Source: Phyllobacteriaceae bacterium (GTDB taxonomy: Bacteria > Pseudomonadota > Alphaproteobacteria > Rhizobiales > Rhizobiaceae). Taken from it: a stretch of DNA of 61,391 nucleotides. Made by a program: the position numbers and the translations under genes. The DNA lies in assembly GCA_023954255.1 (NCBI GenBank), contig JAMLIH010000013.1, positions 1-61,391 on the forward strand, read 5' to 3'. Under the pieces are notes generated by a model. That model worked only from the letters and a program-made list of their open reading frames with translations, made no database searches and was not told the origin of the DNA. The first letter of the stretch is position 1. Each line of letters begins with the position of its first letter. Shown here piece by piece: positions 19,420-28,615 of the stretch.

Positions 19420-19439
19420 ATATAAAGATATTGTTATAT
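19420..19439. promoter_or_regulatory. Inverted-repeat operator upstream of ahcY (ATATAA-N8-TTATAT)
   Basis: ATATAA at 19420-19425 and TTATAT at 19434-19439 with an 8-base spacer AGATATTG. The same arms with the same spacing (spacer AGATTTGG) lie just before metY at 42290-42309. Both genes belong to the homocysteine/SAM cycle, so this is probably the site of a common regulator; an ArsR-family SahR-type repressor is the best-known candidate for SAM-cycle genes in Proteobacteria, but no such gene is in the window. Confidence 0.65.
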
Positions 19440-19463
19440 CATTGGTCAGCGGCGTGCCGCCGG

Positions 19464-19757
19464 CTACTCGTCCTCGCCGAAGCGCTCCTCGATGAGCTGC
19501 CGGAGCGCATTGAGCGCTTCTTCGGCCTCAGGGCCGCTGGCGGAGATGTGAATCGTGCAGCCCGGGCTCGCTGCCAGCATCATCAATCCCATGATGGAAG
19601 TTCCGCCCACCACATGCCCGTCCTTGGAAACGCGGACAACGGCATCGAACTGTTCGGCGCATTTGACGAACCGGGCCGAGGCTCTCGCATGCAGGCCGCG
19701 CTTGTTGATGATCCTGATAGCGCGGGTTTGCTCTTTCCCGTTGCCTGTCCCGCTCAT
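19464..19757 (-). CDS. ptsH: HPr family phosphocarrier protein
   Basis: A 97-residue HPr with phosphorylatable His23 in NKRGLHARASARFVK and the regulatory serine Ser54 in GGTSIMGLMMLAASPG, the target of the HPr kinase encoded two genes upstream. The ATG at 19757 gives the normal length; the frame continues further upstream but that part overlaps the EIIA gene. Alphaproteobacteria carry this incomplete, non-transporting PTS for regulation linked to ChvG/ChvI and carbon/nitrogen control. No sugar permease EIIBC is nearby. Confidence 0.95.
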   Translation of the reverse strand: MSGTGNGKEQTRAIRIINKRGLHARASARFVKCAEQFDAVVRVSKDGHVVGGTSIMGLMMLAASPGCTIHISASGPEAEEALNALRQLIEERFGEDE

Positions 19758-19770
19758 CGGCTGCCGCCCG

Positions 19771-20172
19771 TCAATTTCCGTCCAGCAGCGCGCTGGCCAC
19801 ATTGATGTATTTGCGGCCCGATTCCTGCGCGGCGGAAACGGCATCGGCGAGTGCTGCGTTTTCGCGGATGCTGGCAAGCTTGATCAGCATGGGCAGGTTG
19901 ACGCCTGCGATCACTTCCACATTGCCTGCCTGCATTACGGATATGGCGAGGTTCGACGGTGTGCCGCCGAACATGTCGGTCAGGATGATCACGCCCTCGC
20001 CGCGATTGACTTCGGCAACCGCATCGAGAATGTCCTGCCGGCGCTTTTCCACATCGTCGTCGGGACCGATCGCAATAGTCGCGATGTGCTCCTGGGGGCC
20101 GACCACATGTTCGACGGCCAGCAGGAATTCATGGGCCAGTTGCCCGTGGGTGATGAGTACGATCCCGATCAT
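19771..20172 (-). CDS. PTS EIIA component, mannose/fructose family (regulatory)
   Basis: 133 residues from the ATG at 20172 (MIGIVLITHG); an in-frame ATG five codons earlier is less likely. The phosphorylated His9 is in LITHGQLA, and TDMFGGTPSNLA is the conserved segment of the EIIA-Man fold. It lies 13 bases upstream of HPr in the usual alphaproteobacterial order hprK-EIIA-HPr. It probably receives phosphate from HPr and acts as a regulator, because no IIB/IIC partner is present. Confidence 0.93.
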   Translation of the reverse strand: MIGIVLITHGQLAHEFLLAVEHVVGPQEHIATIAIGPDDDVEKRRQDILDAVAEVNRGEGVIILTDMFGGTPSNLAISVMQAGNVEVIAGVNLPMLIKLASIRENAALADAVSAAQESGRKYINVASALLDGN

Positions 20173-20273
20173 CTTGCTCTGCAACATCCTGTACAGTGGG
20201 CGCCGCGATTTCCTTGCGGGCAGTAAACCGGATTGTCAACGCAATTGGTGTATCGGCGCGCTGGCCGACGCAC

Positions 20274-20290
20274 ACTCGGTTGAGCCGAGT
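20274..20290 (-). terminator. Hairpin downstream of hprK (possible weak terminator)
   Basis: ACTCGG and CCGAGT pair across a 5-base loop, starting 6 bases after the hprK stop on the minus strand. There is no T run, so it may be a processing or stability element, or a weak terminator between hprK and EIIA, rather than a true stop. Confidence 0.35.
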
Positions 20291-20296
20291 ACCGCC

Positions 20297-20806
20297 TCAA
20301 GAGGCCAGCCCGAAGCGGTTTTCAAGCACCGCCATAACAATGCGGATGCCTTGTGCCTCATGGCGTTGCGGCAGGTTCTGCACCGGAACGGGTTGCAGCA
20401 GTGCGAGCATACCGATCCGGGTCAGGCTCTTGTCTTCCGGCATGCGCTCCACAAGCCTGTCCTCCACCAGCCGGACAACCAGATGAATGGTCGCCGATTT
20501 CCTGGACGGTCTATTGACGACGCCGTATCCCCGCACCTCTGCCTTGCCCCGGATCGACTCGGGCGCATCGGCCCTGAGGCCGTTGGCGTTCTCCATCAGA
20601 AATGCCTGATCGTCTGCGATCAGCACGCCGGGTATGCCGCGAAACCGGCAGGCATCCAGCAGACCAAGTGCCAGCGAGGTCTTGCCACTGCCGGAAGCCC
20701 CCTCGATGAGGATGCCGAACCCGCCAATTTCCACCACGCTGCAATGGTGATTGTATCTGAGGCCCTCCGCTGGCTCCAAACGCCCGCCTGACACCGTGGC
20801 TGTCAT
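20297..20806 (-). CDS. hprK: HPr kinase/phosphorylase (short alphaproteobacterial form)
   Basis: Phosphorylates and dephosphorylates HPr on serine. 169 residues correspond to the catalytic domain only; the N-terminal domain of Gram-positive HprK is absent, which is normal in alphaproteobacteria. Walker A is IEGASGSGKTSL (residues ~35-45), and the conserved IADDQAFL segment and RGYGVVN loop follow. The start overlaps the chvG stop by four bases (ATGA), so it is coupled to the ChvG/ChvI system. Confidence 0.93.
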   Translation of the reverse strand: MTATVSGGRLEPAEGLRYNHHCSVVEIGGFGILIEGASGSGKTSLALGLLDACRFRGIPGVLIADDQAFLMENANGLRADAPESIRGKAEVRGYGVVNRPSRKSATIHLVVRLVEDRLVERMPEDKSLTRIGMLALLQPVPVQNLPQRHEAQGIRIVMAVLENRFGLAS

Positions 20807-22800
20807 GCGCGCGACGCCGCCTCGCCGGCCCTGGCACGCCGTTGCCGCGGTTTCAGCAGAGGAAGTTGCAGGACGAAGGCCGCCCCGCTTTTCCCGCTCC
20901 GGTTCTCGGCCCGGATGGTTCCGCCATGGGCCTCGATGATCTGGCGAGAGATCGAAAGACCCAGTCCCGAATTCTGGCCAAAACCCTGGGAGTCCGGTCG
21001 GTCCGTGTAGAACCGCTCGAAGATGCGGTCGACCTTTTCGGCCGGAATGCCCGGCCCGTTATCCGCAATGCGCAGAACAAGCTGGCTCTGATCGGACTCC
21101 AGGGTCACGTCGATCCGGCCATTGCCGGCCGGAACGAAGGATTTGGCATTGTCGAGAATGTTGATGACGACCTGTGCCAGCCGGTCCTCATGGCCCATCA
21201 CTGTAAAAGGCCGCCCTTTCGCACCCTGCTGGCCTGCCGGGCTGCGAATGTCGAGGTTGATCTGTGGCGCGGCTCCGCCGGTGCCTTTTGCAGGCATGTC
21301 GCGCGCCATGGAAACAATGTTGGTCACAAGAGCGGCGAAATCGACCGGATCGGCCTGCTCGCGTGCCAGTTCGGCATCGAGCCTGGAAGCGTCGGAAATG
21401 TCCGTAATCAGCCTGTCCAGCCTTTTCACATCATGCTGGATCACACCGTAGAGGCGGTTTTTCGCCTCTTCTGTTCTGGCGAGCGGAAGGGTTTCCACCG
21501 CGCTCCTCAGCGAGGTCAGCGGGTTCTTCAACTCATGGCTGACATCGGCGGCAAACCGCTCGATGGCATCAATGCGCGAATAAAGCGCAGCCGTCATCGA
21601 CCGGATGGATGCCGACAGGGTTCCGATCTCGTCCTGCCGGTTCGAGAAATCGGGGATTTCCTCCCGCGATTCCACCCCCTTGCGAACCCGGTTGGCGGCT
21701 TCCGAAAGCCGCCGCAGCGGATTGGCGATGGTGCTGGCGAGCAGTACCGAAAGCACGATGAGAACAATGGCTGCGACCAGGAAGATGCGCAGGATCGCAA
21801 GCCGTTCCTCGGTAACGATCTTGTCGATCTCGTTTCCTTCCGAGGAAAGCAGCAGCACGCCGGAAATTACACGCAGGCGCTGAATGGGCACGGCAACCGA
21901 GATCACCTGCTCGCCCTTCTGGGTCATCCGTACCACCGTCGAAGGCGAGCCTGTGAGCGCCGAAACCACTTCCGGATAGTGAATGCCGGTGTTGGGATGC
22001 TCGACATAGGTCGGCAGATCGCGCCGCTGCAGAAGCCGGTTGAGCAAATTGCCGATGCGCGAAATCATGCCTTCCGGCTTGTCCTCCCGCAATGTCGGCA
22101 GATTGTAGCGAAGCACTTGGCCGCCGGCATAGAGAAACTTGGTATCCAGAACGAGAATGCCATCCTGGTCGTAAACCCGCGCCCGGGTGCGTTCCGGCTG
22201 CACGAGGGAGCGGAGCAGGGGCGCCACCACTTCCGGGTTGATCGGCGAGGCAAGGTCATCCAGCGGCGAAATGGAGGGAGAGGCGGATTCGCCCGCCTGC
22301 AGTTCCAGCAGCTTGTCGGGGTCGACGGTAATGGTGTCGATTTCCATCGTTGCCTGGGAAGCGATCGCGCCGGCAATGATCTTGCCCTGGGCGGCAAGGC
22401 TGTCCTTGTAGGCTTCAACCAGCCCCTCCCTGAACTGGTTGAGATAAAGAATGCCCGACAGCAGCACGGCAAGCGCCGAAAGATTGAGAAACACGATCCG
22501 CTTCGTCAGTGAGGAGAAAAGGATCTGCCGCGTACGGCGGAAAATCCGCCCCGCTTCGCCGGAGACTGCGGTCTGGTTTGAATCTGAAGACGTGTCGGGG
22601 TCGGCGTCCGCTTGCGATTGCAGGTCCTGAACGGTTTTTTCCGCCCGGCTTTCGGCCATGGCATCAGCGAAATTTCCGTTCATCGAGGATCGGGCATGCC
22701 TCTGCCGGGCCTGACCGGAAGTCGTGCCCTCTCCCGGTTCCTGATCGCTGCCGTCGCCAGCAGGCGGGTAATTCGGTTGTTTGTTTGGGCCGAGTTCCAT
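20803..22800 (-). CDS. chvG: Two-component sensor histidine kinase ChvG/ExoS
   Basis: Membrane sensor of acid/envelope stress in Rhizobiales. A first membrane segment (IVFLNLSALAVLLSGILYL) near residue 105 is followed by a periplasmic domain of about 230 residues, a second segment (IFLVAAIVLIVLSVLLAS), a HAMP region, the H box FAADVSHELKNPLTSLRS and HATPase motifs (NILDNAKSFV, DNGPGIP, GLGLSISRQIIEAHGG). I chose ATG 22800; a TTG lies three codons earlier. The ~100-residue acidic cytoplasmic N terminus is longer than usual for ChvG, so a start further in (22683 or 22659) is possible. Confidence 0.93.
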   Translation of the reverse strand: MELGPNKQPNYPPAGDGSDQEPGEGTTSGQARQRHARSSMNGNFADAMAESRAEKTVQDLQSQADADPDTSSDSNQTAVSGEAGRIFRRTRQILFSSLTKRIVFLNLSALAVLLSGILYLNQFREGLVEAYKDSLAAQGKIIAGAIASQATMEIDTITVDPDKLLELQAGESASPSISPLDDLASPINPEVVAPLLRSLVQPERTRARVYDQDGILVLDTKFLYAGGQVLRYNLPTLREDKPEGMISRIGNLLNRLLQRRDLPTYVEHPNTGIHYPEVVSALTGSPSTVVRMTQKGEQVISVAVPIQRLRVISGVLLLSSEGNEIDKIVTEERLAILRIFLVAAIVLIVLSVLLASTIANPLRRLSEAANRVRKGVESREEIPDFSNRQDEIGTLSASIRSMTAALYSRIDAIERFAADVSHELKNPLTSLRSAVETLPLARTEEAKNRLYGVIQHDVKRLDRLITDISDASRLDAELAREQADPVDFAALVTNIVSMARDMPAKGTGGAAPQINLDIRSPAGQQGAKGRPFTVMGHEDRLAQVVINILDNAKSFVPAGNGRIDVTLESDQSQLVLRIADNGPGIPAEKVDRIFERFYTDRPDSQGFGQNSGLGLSISRQIIEAHGGTIRAENRSGKSGAAFVLQLPLLKPRQRRARAGEAASRA

Positions 22801-22926
22801 CCGAATCAAGCCTGTTTTTCCGGGTCGTGCGGCATTGCCCGCATCAAATGCCGGATTTCGAAAGGATAGATGGCTTTGTTCCGGCGCGCAATCAAGCGCG
22901 GGGCGTCATTCTGCCCGGTTGCCGCC

Positions 22927-23634
22927 TCAGGATTCCTTGAAGCGGTAGCCGACGCCATAAAGGGTTTCGATCATTTCGAAATCGTCATCATGCGCCTTGA
23001 ACTTCTTGCGTAGCCGTTTGATGTGGCTGTCGATGGTACGGTCGTCGACATAGACCTGGTCGTCATAGGCTGCATCCATCAGTGCATCGCGGCTTTTGAC
23101 GACGCCGGGCCGCTGGGCGAGTGCATAGAGAATGAGGAATTCCGTAACCGTCAGCGTGATCGGCTTGCCTTTCCAGGTACAGGTGTGGCGCTCCTGGTCC
23201 ATCGCCAGATGGCCGCGCTCCAGCAGTTTGGCCTCGCCGCCGCCGCCGCTGCGCGTGCCGCCCTCATTGATCGCCGCCGCCCGTCGCAGCACCGCCTTGA
23301 CACGCTCCACCAGCAGGCGTTGGGAAAACGGTTTCTTGATGAAGTCGTCGGCACCCATCTTGAGGCCGAACAATTCATCGATCTCGTCGTCCTTGGACGT
23401 CAGGAAAATCACCGGCAGATCGGACTTCTGCCGCAGCCGGCGCAGCAGCTCCATGCCGTCCATGCGCGGCATCTTGATGTCGAAGATGGCAAGATCCGGC
23501 CGGCGCGCCATCAGCCCGTCCAGCGCGGAGGCGCCATCGGTATAGGTTTCCACCCGGTAGCCCTCCGATTCCAGCGCAATGGAAACCGAGGTCAGAATGT
23601 TACGGTCGTCGTCAACAAGGGCAATGGTTGGCAT
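22927..23634 (-). CDS. chvI: Two-component response regulator ChvI
   Basis: OmpR-type regulator of 235 residues, partner of ChvG. The receiver has acidic residues VDDD, phospho-acceptor Asp52 in [11 protein letters not shown] and KKPFS with the conserved Lys. The C-terminal winged helix has [17 protein letters not shown] and [17 protein letters not shown]...YGVGYRF. The ATG at 23634 ([12 protein letters not shown]) is the normal start; the longer open frame upstream is not part of the protein. It is divergent from pckA, the normal rhizobial arrangement. Confidence 0.96.
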   Translation of the reverse strand: MPTIALVDDDRNILTSVSIALESEGYRVETYTDGASALDGLMARRPDLAIFDIKMPRMDGMELLRRLRQKSDLPVIFLTSKDDEIDELFGLKMGADDFIKKPFSQRLLVERVKAVLRRAAAINEGGTRSGGGGEAKLLERGHLAMDQERHTCTWKGKPITLTVTEFLILYALAQRPGVVKSRDALMDAAYDDQVYVDDRTIDSHIKRLRKKFKAHDDDFEMIETLYGVGYRFKES

Positions 23635-24085
23635 CTTGAAATCGGCTCCGGTATGAAAATGGGATCCATCAGTACTCGAAAAGAATTTTCGCTGCGCAAT
23701 TCTTTCAAAAATACGCGGAAATTGTGACGAGGGCCAACGCGCGGCAAAATCCTCCATCAGGGTAAACGGCAAAAAAGCGTGAAACCGGCCCCCGATCCGG
23801 TCGCCACTTTGTGGTTCAAGACGCTGACTTGCAAGGAAAATTTGCTTCGGTGGGCATGCCCCGGCAACCCCTGGCTTTCAATCGTTTAAAAATTTTAAAC
23901 CGATTAATAAACTGATTTATTTGAATAATCCCAGACCGTTTATTGTCTGAAAACGGGTTTTAAAGTATGAGGACGGACCCTCCGATAAGACGGCAGGCAA
24001 TAAACTGGCTTGGCCGGGCAAAACCCGCCAGCGTGATAAAGGTTTGGTTCTAAGGGCATGCGGCGGTCATGCCGGGAGAAGGTTC
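23635..24085. promoter_or_regulatory. Divergent chvI-pckA control region (451 bases)
   Basis: The only stretch of the window over 300 bases without a gene. It is AT-rich around 23880-23965. An imperfect palindrome centred near 23892 (AATCG-TTTAAAA / TTTTAAA-CCGATT, about 23879-23906) stands out. I see no RNA gene or small frame with a good ribosome binding site. GGGAGAAGG immediately before 24086 is the pckA ribosome binding site. In rhizobia pckA and chvI are transcribed divergently and pckA responds to ChvI, so operators are expected here. Confidence 0.5.
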
Positions 24086-25696
24086 ATGAAACAGGTCGGC
24101 ACATTCAACACCAGCCACGATCTTGATGCATTCGGCTTTTCCGGCCTTGAGGCTGTCTATTGGAACCTCACGGCTCCGACCCTCTACGAGGAATCGGTCC
24201 GCCGTGGCGAAAGCCGCATCGCCGATGGCGGTGCCCTGGTGGTGGAGACCGGTCAGCATACCGGCCGTTCGGCTGCCGACAAGTTCGTCGTTCGGAATGC
24301 CGACACCGAAAACACGATCTGGTGGGACAACAACAAGCCGCTGCCGCCGGAAGCCTTCGAAATCCTCAAGCAGGACATGCTGGCCCACGCGCAAGGCAAG
24401 GAACTCTTCGTTCAGGATCTGTATGGCGGCGCAGACCCGGCCAACCGGATCAAGGCGCGGGTGGTAACCGAATATGCCTGGCATTCCCTGTTCATCCGCA
24501 ATCTGCTGATCCGCCCGGAGCTTTCCGAACTCGCCGGTTACATGCCGGACATGATGATCATCGACCTGCCGAGCTTCAAGGCCGATCCCGCCCGCCACGG
24601 CTGCCGGACCGAAACCATCATCGCCTGCGACCTGATCAACCGGGTAGTGCTGATCGGCGGCACCTCCTATGCCGGAGAAATGAAGAAGTCGGTGTTCACC
24701 GCACTCAACTACTCGCTGCCGGAAAAAGGCGTCATGCCGATGCACTGTTCGGCCAATGTCGGCGACGAGGGCGATGCGGCGGTTTTCTTCGGCCTGTCGG
24801 GCACTGGCAAGACGACCCTTTCGGCCGATGCTTCCCGCACCCTGATCGGCGATGACGAACATGGCTGGGGTGAAGACGGCGTCTTCAATTTCGAAGGCGG
24901 CTGCTATGCCAAGACCATCCGTCTTTCCGCTGAAGCCGAACCGGAGATTTTCGCCACAACGCAGCGTTTCGGCACGGTGCTTGAAAACGTCGTGCTGGAC
25001 GAAAACCGCGTGCCGGATTTCGACGACGGCTCGCTGACCGAAAACACCCGCTGCGCCTATCCGCTGGATTTCATTCCCAATGCCTCGGAAACCGGCCAGG
25101 CGCCCCATCCGCAGAACATCATAATGCTGACGGCGGATGCTTTTGGCGTTCTGCCGCCGATTGCCCGGCTGACCCCGGCCCAGGCCATGTTCCACTTCCT
25201 TTCAGGCTATACCGCCAAGGTTGCCGGAACCGAAAAAGGCGTCACCGAGCCGGAAGCAACCTTCTCGACCTGTTTCGGTGCGCCCTTCATGCCGCGCCAT
25301 CCTTCCGAATATGGCGACCTTCTGCGCAGCCTGATCGCCAAGCACGGCGCAAGCTGCTGGCTGGTCAATACCGGCTGGACCGGCGGTGCCTATGGCACCG
25401 GCTCGCGCATGCCGATCCGCGTTACCCGTAAGCTGCTTTCGGAAGCCCTCAACGGCAACCTCAACAATGCCGAGTTCCGTATCGATCCCAATTTCGGTTT
25501 CGAGGTTCCGGTGGCGGTCGACGAGGTCGACAGCACGATCCTTGATCCGCGCTCGACCTGGGCCGACGGCGCCGAATATGATGCCCAGGCACAGAAACTG
25601 GTCAACATGTTCCGCCAGAACTTCGTCAAGTTCGAGGATCATGTGGATCAGGAAGTGCTGGCGGCCGCGTCAGTTGCGCTTCAGGCGGCGGAATAA
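24086..25696 (+). CDS. pckA: Phosphoenolpyruvate carboxykinase (ATP) PckA
   Basis: Converts oxaloacetate to PEP, the entry to gluconeogenesis during growth on dicarboxylates. 536 residues from the ATG at 24086 (strong GGGAGAAGG site). The kinase-1a P-loop is [15 protein letters not shown], kinase-2 [22 protein letters not shown], and the substrate site [16 protein letters not shown] perfect terminator follows. Growth on C4-dicarboxylates links it to the TRAP locus further right. Confidence 0.98.
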   Translation: MKQVGTFNTSHDLDAFGFSGLEAVYWNLTAPTLYEESVRRGESRIADGGALVVETGQHTGRSAADKFVVRNADTENTIWWDNNKPLPPEAFEILKQDMLAHAQGKELFVQDLYGGADPANRIKARVVTEYAWHSLFIRNLLIRPELSELAGYMPDMMIIDLPSFKADPARHGCRTETIIACDLINRVVLIGGTSYAGEMKKSVFTALNYSLPEKGVMPMHCSANVGDEGDAAVFFGLSGTGKTTLSADASRTLIGDDEHGWGEDGVFNFEGGCYAKTIRLSAEAEPEIFATTQRFGTVLENVVLDENRVPDFDDGSLTENTRCAYPLDFIPNASETGQAPHPQNIIMLTADAFGVLPPIARLTPAQAMFHFLSGYTAKVAGTEKGVTEPEATFSTCFGAPFMPRHPSEYGDLLRSLIAKHGASCWLVNTGWTGGAYGTGSRMPIRVTRKLLSEALNGNLNNAEFRIDPNFGFEVPVAVDEVDSTILDPRSTWADGAEYDAQAQKLVNMFRQNFVKFEDHVDQEVLAAASVALQAAE

Positions 25697-25719
25697 CCGT
25701 AGGAAATTACTTTGAAAAG

Positions 25720-25757
25720 AAAGCCCGGCTCAAGCTGATTTGAGCCGGGCTTTTCGT
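25720..25757. terminator. Bidirectional terminator between pckA and maiA
   Basis: Perfect 14-base arms AAAGCCCGGCTCAA (25720-25733) and TTGAGCCGGGCTTT (25740-25753) around a 6-base loop, followed by T on the plus strand and by a T-rich tract (complement of GAAAAG) on the minus strand. It separates the convergent pckA and maiA. Confidence 0.9.
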
Positions 25758-25778
25758 TGCCGTTTTGGGCTTCTGCGA

Positions 25779-26429
25779 TCACGCGGGCTTGAAGTTGTCC
25801 GGATGTGCCCGGCTGAAGACATCCATCGCCTCGCACCTGCCGCTGATATCCAGTACCCGCTCAAGATCGCCGATATCGGCGCCCCACCGGCGCGCATTGT
25901 AGACTTGCGGCACGAGGCAGCAATCGGCAAGACCGGGCCGGGCGCCATGGCAGAAGTCGCCGGTGCCGGGATGATCGAGCAGCTTTTCGAAAGCAACCAG
26001 TCCCTTGCGGATGTAGCGCTGCATCCAGTCGACGCGCACCGCTTCCGCTGCATCCCCTTCCTTGCCTGAAATGCGCACCACATCGGCGGCCACCGACACA
26101 TTGCAGACGGGATGGATTTCCATGGCAATCAAATGCCCCAGCGCCCGTACTCGAGCCCGCCCCGGTGAATCCTCGGGCAGAAAGCCTGCCGAGCGTGTCT
26201 CGTCGAGATATTCGATGATGGCGAGCGACTGGGTCAGCCGCAAGCCGTCGATGTCGAGTGCAGGCACCAGTCCCTGCGGGTTGCGCGCCACGTGTTCGTC
26301 GCTGCGGTGAATGCCGGTCGGCAAATCGACTGCCAGCGACTCGAAGGCAATGCCCGCCATATTGAGTGCGATGCGCACCCGGTAGCTGGCTGAAGAGCGC
26401 CAGAAATCATAGAGAACCACTTCGGTCAT
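25779..26429 (-). CDS. maiA: Maleylacetoacetate isomerase (zeta-class GST) MaiA
   Basis: Glutathione-dependent cis-trans isomerisation of maleylacetoacetate to fumarylacetoacetate in homogentisate breakdown. The active-site segment FWRSSASYRVRIALN at residues ~8-22 is that of zeta GSTs, and NPQGLVPALDIDG and LTQSLAIIEYLDET bind glutathione. 216 residues from the ATG at 26429 is normal; the open frame upstream overlaps the DUF2783 gene. Last gene of the homogentisate operon. Confidence 0.9.
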   Translation of the reverse strand: MTEVVLYDFWRSSASYRVRIALNMAGIAFESLAVDLPTGIHRSDEHVARNPQGLVPALDIDGLRLTQSLAIIEYLDETRSAGFLPEDSPGRARVRALGHLIAMEIHPVCNVSVAADVVRISGKEGDAAEAVRVDWMQRYIRKGLVAFEKLLDHPGTGDFCHGARPGLADCCLVPQVYNARRWGADIGDLERVLDISGRCEAMDVFSRAHPDNFKPA

Positions 26430-26466
26430 GCCCGTCCCCCGCTGTTTCCGCTGATGTTTTCTGCCG

Positions 26467-26676
26467 TCAGGATGACGTTTCGTCCCGTGACAACCTTGCA
26501 GCTTCCAGCGCTTGCGACAAGACGCCCTCATCGCCGACATGATTGGCAAGAACGAGGATCAGCCGGGCATTGAACGCATCGCTTTCAGCCTTGGTAAGTC
26601 CTTCATGGGCGGCCAGCAGGCTTTCGTAAAAGTCGTCGGCCTTCGCCAGATTGGGGTCGAGGTTAAGCCCGCTCAT
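26467..26676 (-). CDS. Small DUF2783-like protein
   Basis: 69 residues, helical and acidic, with DPNLAKADDFYESLLAAHEGLT and ARLILVLANHVGD. This pattern matches the DUF2783 family as I remember it, which is found beside FAD monooxygenases; the function is unknown. Its ATG overlaps the stop of the monooxygenase gene, so the two are probably made together. It could be a small partner or stabilising subunit of the hydroxylase, which is inference from the linkage. Confidence 0.75.
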   Translation of the reverse strand: MSGLNLDPNLAKADDFYESLLAAHEGLTKAESDAFNARLILVLANHVGDEGVLSQALEAARLSRDETSS

Positions 26677-28313
26677 CTCAGTCCTCCCGCTAATCCGGAA
26701 ACGTTTCGGCCGGTGGCAGTTTCGATCGCCCGTCGTACTGCCTCATCGTTCCAGTGATCCCAACGCGCCGCCACATGTTGGTCCGGCCGCATCAGATAGA
26801 CGGCTCCCTCCGCCTCGCCCAGATAGCGTTCCCGCAAGGCCGGATTGTCTTCTGTCGAAAGCGTCACGCGATCGGCACAGATACCGCCGACGCAAACCGA
26901 CGGCGGCGTTTCGACATCGATTGCCAGTATCTGGAAGCTGTTGCCGAGCTTTCCAAGCAACCATTCATTGCTGTTGCCGCTCACGGGAGCGTCGGGTGCC
27001 GGGCTGCCGGGGCGCGTGCGTGCCGGCATGGTGGCGCAGTCAGGCCCGTTGAGCGGCGAACCGTCATAGGTGCAGGGCACCGACAAGCGGCCGGAATTGA
27101 CCAGCGGGCGGGCAAAGGCATGATGTTCGGAAAGGTCGAGCACGGCATTGCGGAAAATCCGGCTCATCTCCGATTTCGGCGTAATGAAGTCCGTCGACCG
27201 GCTGGAATTGAGAATGTTCTCGTCGGCGCCGTGTATGCGCTCCATGTCATAGGTATCCAGCAGGCTTTCCGGCGCAAGTCCGCCCATTACCAGTTTCAGC
27301 TTCCAGATCAGATTGTCGGTATCCTGCAGGCCGGAATTGGCACCGCGCGCGCCGAAGGGCGAAACCTGATGCGCCGAGTCGCCTGCAAACAGTACCCTCC
27401 CATGGCGGAACTTCTCCATCCGCCGGCACTGGAACGTGTAGATCGAAACCCATTCCAGTTCGAACCGGATGTCCGGCCCCAGCATGGCCTTGAGCCGGGG
27501 GATCACGTTTTCCGGCAGTTTTTCCTTTTCCTTGTCGATGTCCCAGCCAAGCTGCAGGTCGATGCGCCAGACCCCATCCGGCTGCTTGTGCAAAAGGGCC
27601 GACTGCCCCCGGTTGAACGGTGGGTCGAACCAGAACCATCGCTCGGTGGGAAAATCGGCATCCATCACCACATCGGCAATCAGGAAATTGTCCTCGAAGA
27701 CACGACCGACGAAATCGAGACCCATCATGGCCCGGATCGGCGAACCGGCACCGTCACAGGCAATCAGCCAGTCTGCCTCGATCCGGTAGGGCCCATCCGG
27801 CGTTTCGACGGTCAGTGAGACGTGGCTGTCTTCGGCATCGACGGCGGTGACCCGGCTGTTGCCGCGGATTTCAATCAGCTTTCCCTGTGCCTGCAGGTCG
27901 AACACCCGGTCCACCAGGAATTTTTCGAAATGATATTGCTGGAGGTTGATGAAGGCCGGGTTCTTGTGCCCGTCCTCGGGCAGCAGGTTGAACTCGTAGA
28001 CCTTGCGTTCATCGAAGAACACCTTGCCGGTATTCCAGGTAACGCCCTTTTCGACCATCGCCTCACCGCAGCCGAGCCGGTCGAGGATTTCGAGCGGCCG
28101 TTTGGCAAAGCAGATTGCCCGCGAGCCGAACGATACCTTGTCGTTGTCGTCCAGAACGACGACCGGGATGTCCTGCTGCGCCAGATCGATTGCCGCTGCA
28201 AGTCCGATCGGCCCCGCGCCCACGACAATGACCGGGTGGCGGACGGGCGCCTCCGCATCCTGATCTGCGGACCGCTCATAGGGATAGAGAGGGGTTTCAA
28301 AAATCCGGGTCAC
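26673..28313 (-). CDS. FAD-dependent aromatic-ring monooxygenase (MhpA/UbiH-like)
   Basis: 546 residues, group A flavoprotein hydroxylase: N-terminal FAD fold VVGAGPIGLAAAIDLAQ, the DG motif WLIACDGAGSPIRAMMGLDF, and the GD motif VLFAGDSAHQVSPFGARGANSG. The ~130-residue C-terminal thioredoxin-like region also fits MhpA-type enzymes. GTG start overlapping the stop of the small membrane protein gene. In this operon it could hydroxylate a phenolic acid to homogentisate (for example 3- or 4-hydroxyphenylacetate), supplying the ring-cleavage enzyme HmgA; no hppD is present. The substrate is inferred from context only. Confidence 0.85.
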   Translation of the reverse strand: MTRIFETPLYPYERSADQDAEAPVRHPVIVVGAGPIGLAAAIDLAQQDIPVVVLDDNDKVSFGSRAICFAKRPLEILDRLGCGEAMVEKGVTWNTGKVFFDERKVYEFNLLPEDGHKNPAFINLQQYHFEKFLVDRVFDLQAQGKLIEIRGNSRVTAVDAEDSHVSLTVETPDGPYRIEADWLIACDGAGSPIRAMMGLDFVGRVFEDNFLIADVVMDADFPTERWFWFDPPFNRGQSALLHKQPDGVWRIDLQLGWDIDKEKEKLPENVIPRLKAMLGPDIRFELEWVSIYTFQCRRMEKFRHGRVLFAGDSAHQVSPFGARGANSGLQDTDNLIWKLKLVMGGLAPESLLDTYDMERIHGADENILNSSRSTDFITPKSEMSRIFRNAVLDLSEHHAFARPLVNSGRLSVPCTYDGSPLNGPDCATMPARTRPGSPAPDAPVSGNSNEWLLGKLGNSFQILAIDVETPPSVCVGGICADRVTLSTEDNPALRERYLGEAEGAVYLMRPDQHVAARWDHWNDEAVRRAIETATGRNVSGLAGGLR

Positions 28314-28615
28314 GCCTGGCCCCGCTCAACCAGATACAGGACAACGGCTGCCCCCAGCGCAACCAGTCCGAAAACGGTGGCGCCGGCATAGACCTTGCCG
28401 GTCATGTCCCAGGCCTCCGCCCAGCTATGGTTCCGGTAGAGCTGTTTGCGGTCCGCAGCGGAAAGCTGTTCGAAGTTCGCAGGATAGAGCCGCTTGTCTC
28501 TCGCCGCGATCAGCCCGCGGCCCTTTTTGTGGCGGTGAAACTCAAGGGCGAAATACCCGCCGAAGGCAATGACGATGCCCAAAATCATCAATATCTGTGC
28601 CGGTGCTAGGCTCAT
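28310..28615 (-). CDS. Small two-helix membrane protein of unknown function
   Basis: 101 residues from the ATG at 28615, which overlaps the MBL-protein stop (ATGA). Two hydrophobic segments (ILMILGIVIAFGGYFALEF and VYAGATVFGLVALGAAVVLYL) flank a ~50-residue basic, probably cytoplasmic loop with AARDKRLYPANFEQLSAADR. I do not recognise a family. It is locked by overlaps between the MBL-fold gene and the monooxygenase gene, suggesting a role in the same process, perhaps anchoring or export/uptake of an aromatic acid. Confidence 0.75.
   Translation of the reverse strand: MSLAPAQILMILGIVIAFGGYFALEFHRHKKGRGLIAARDKRLYPANFEQLSAADRKQLYRNHSWAEAWDMTGKVYAGATVFGLVALGAAVVLYLVERGQA

Noticed and set aside
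24050-25195. 381-codon minus-strand frame under pckA
   Set aside because: Antisense shadow without recognisable motifs, fully covered by pckA.
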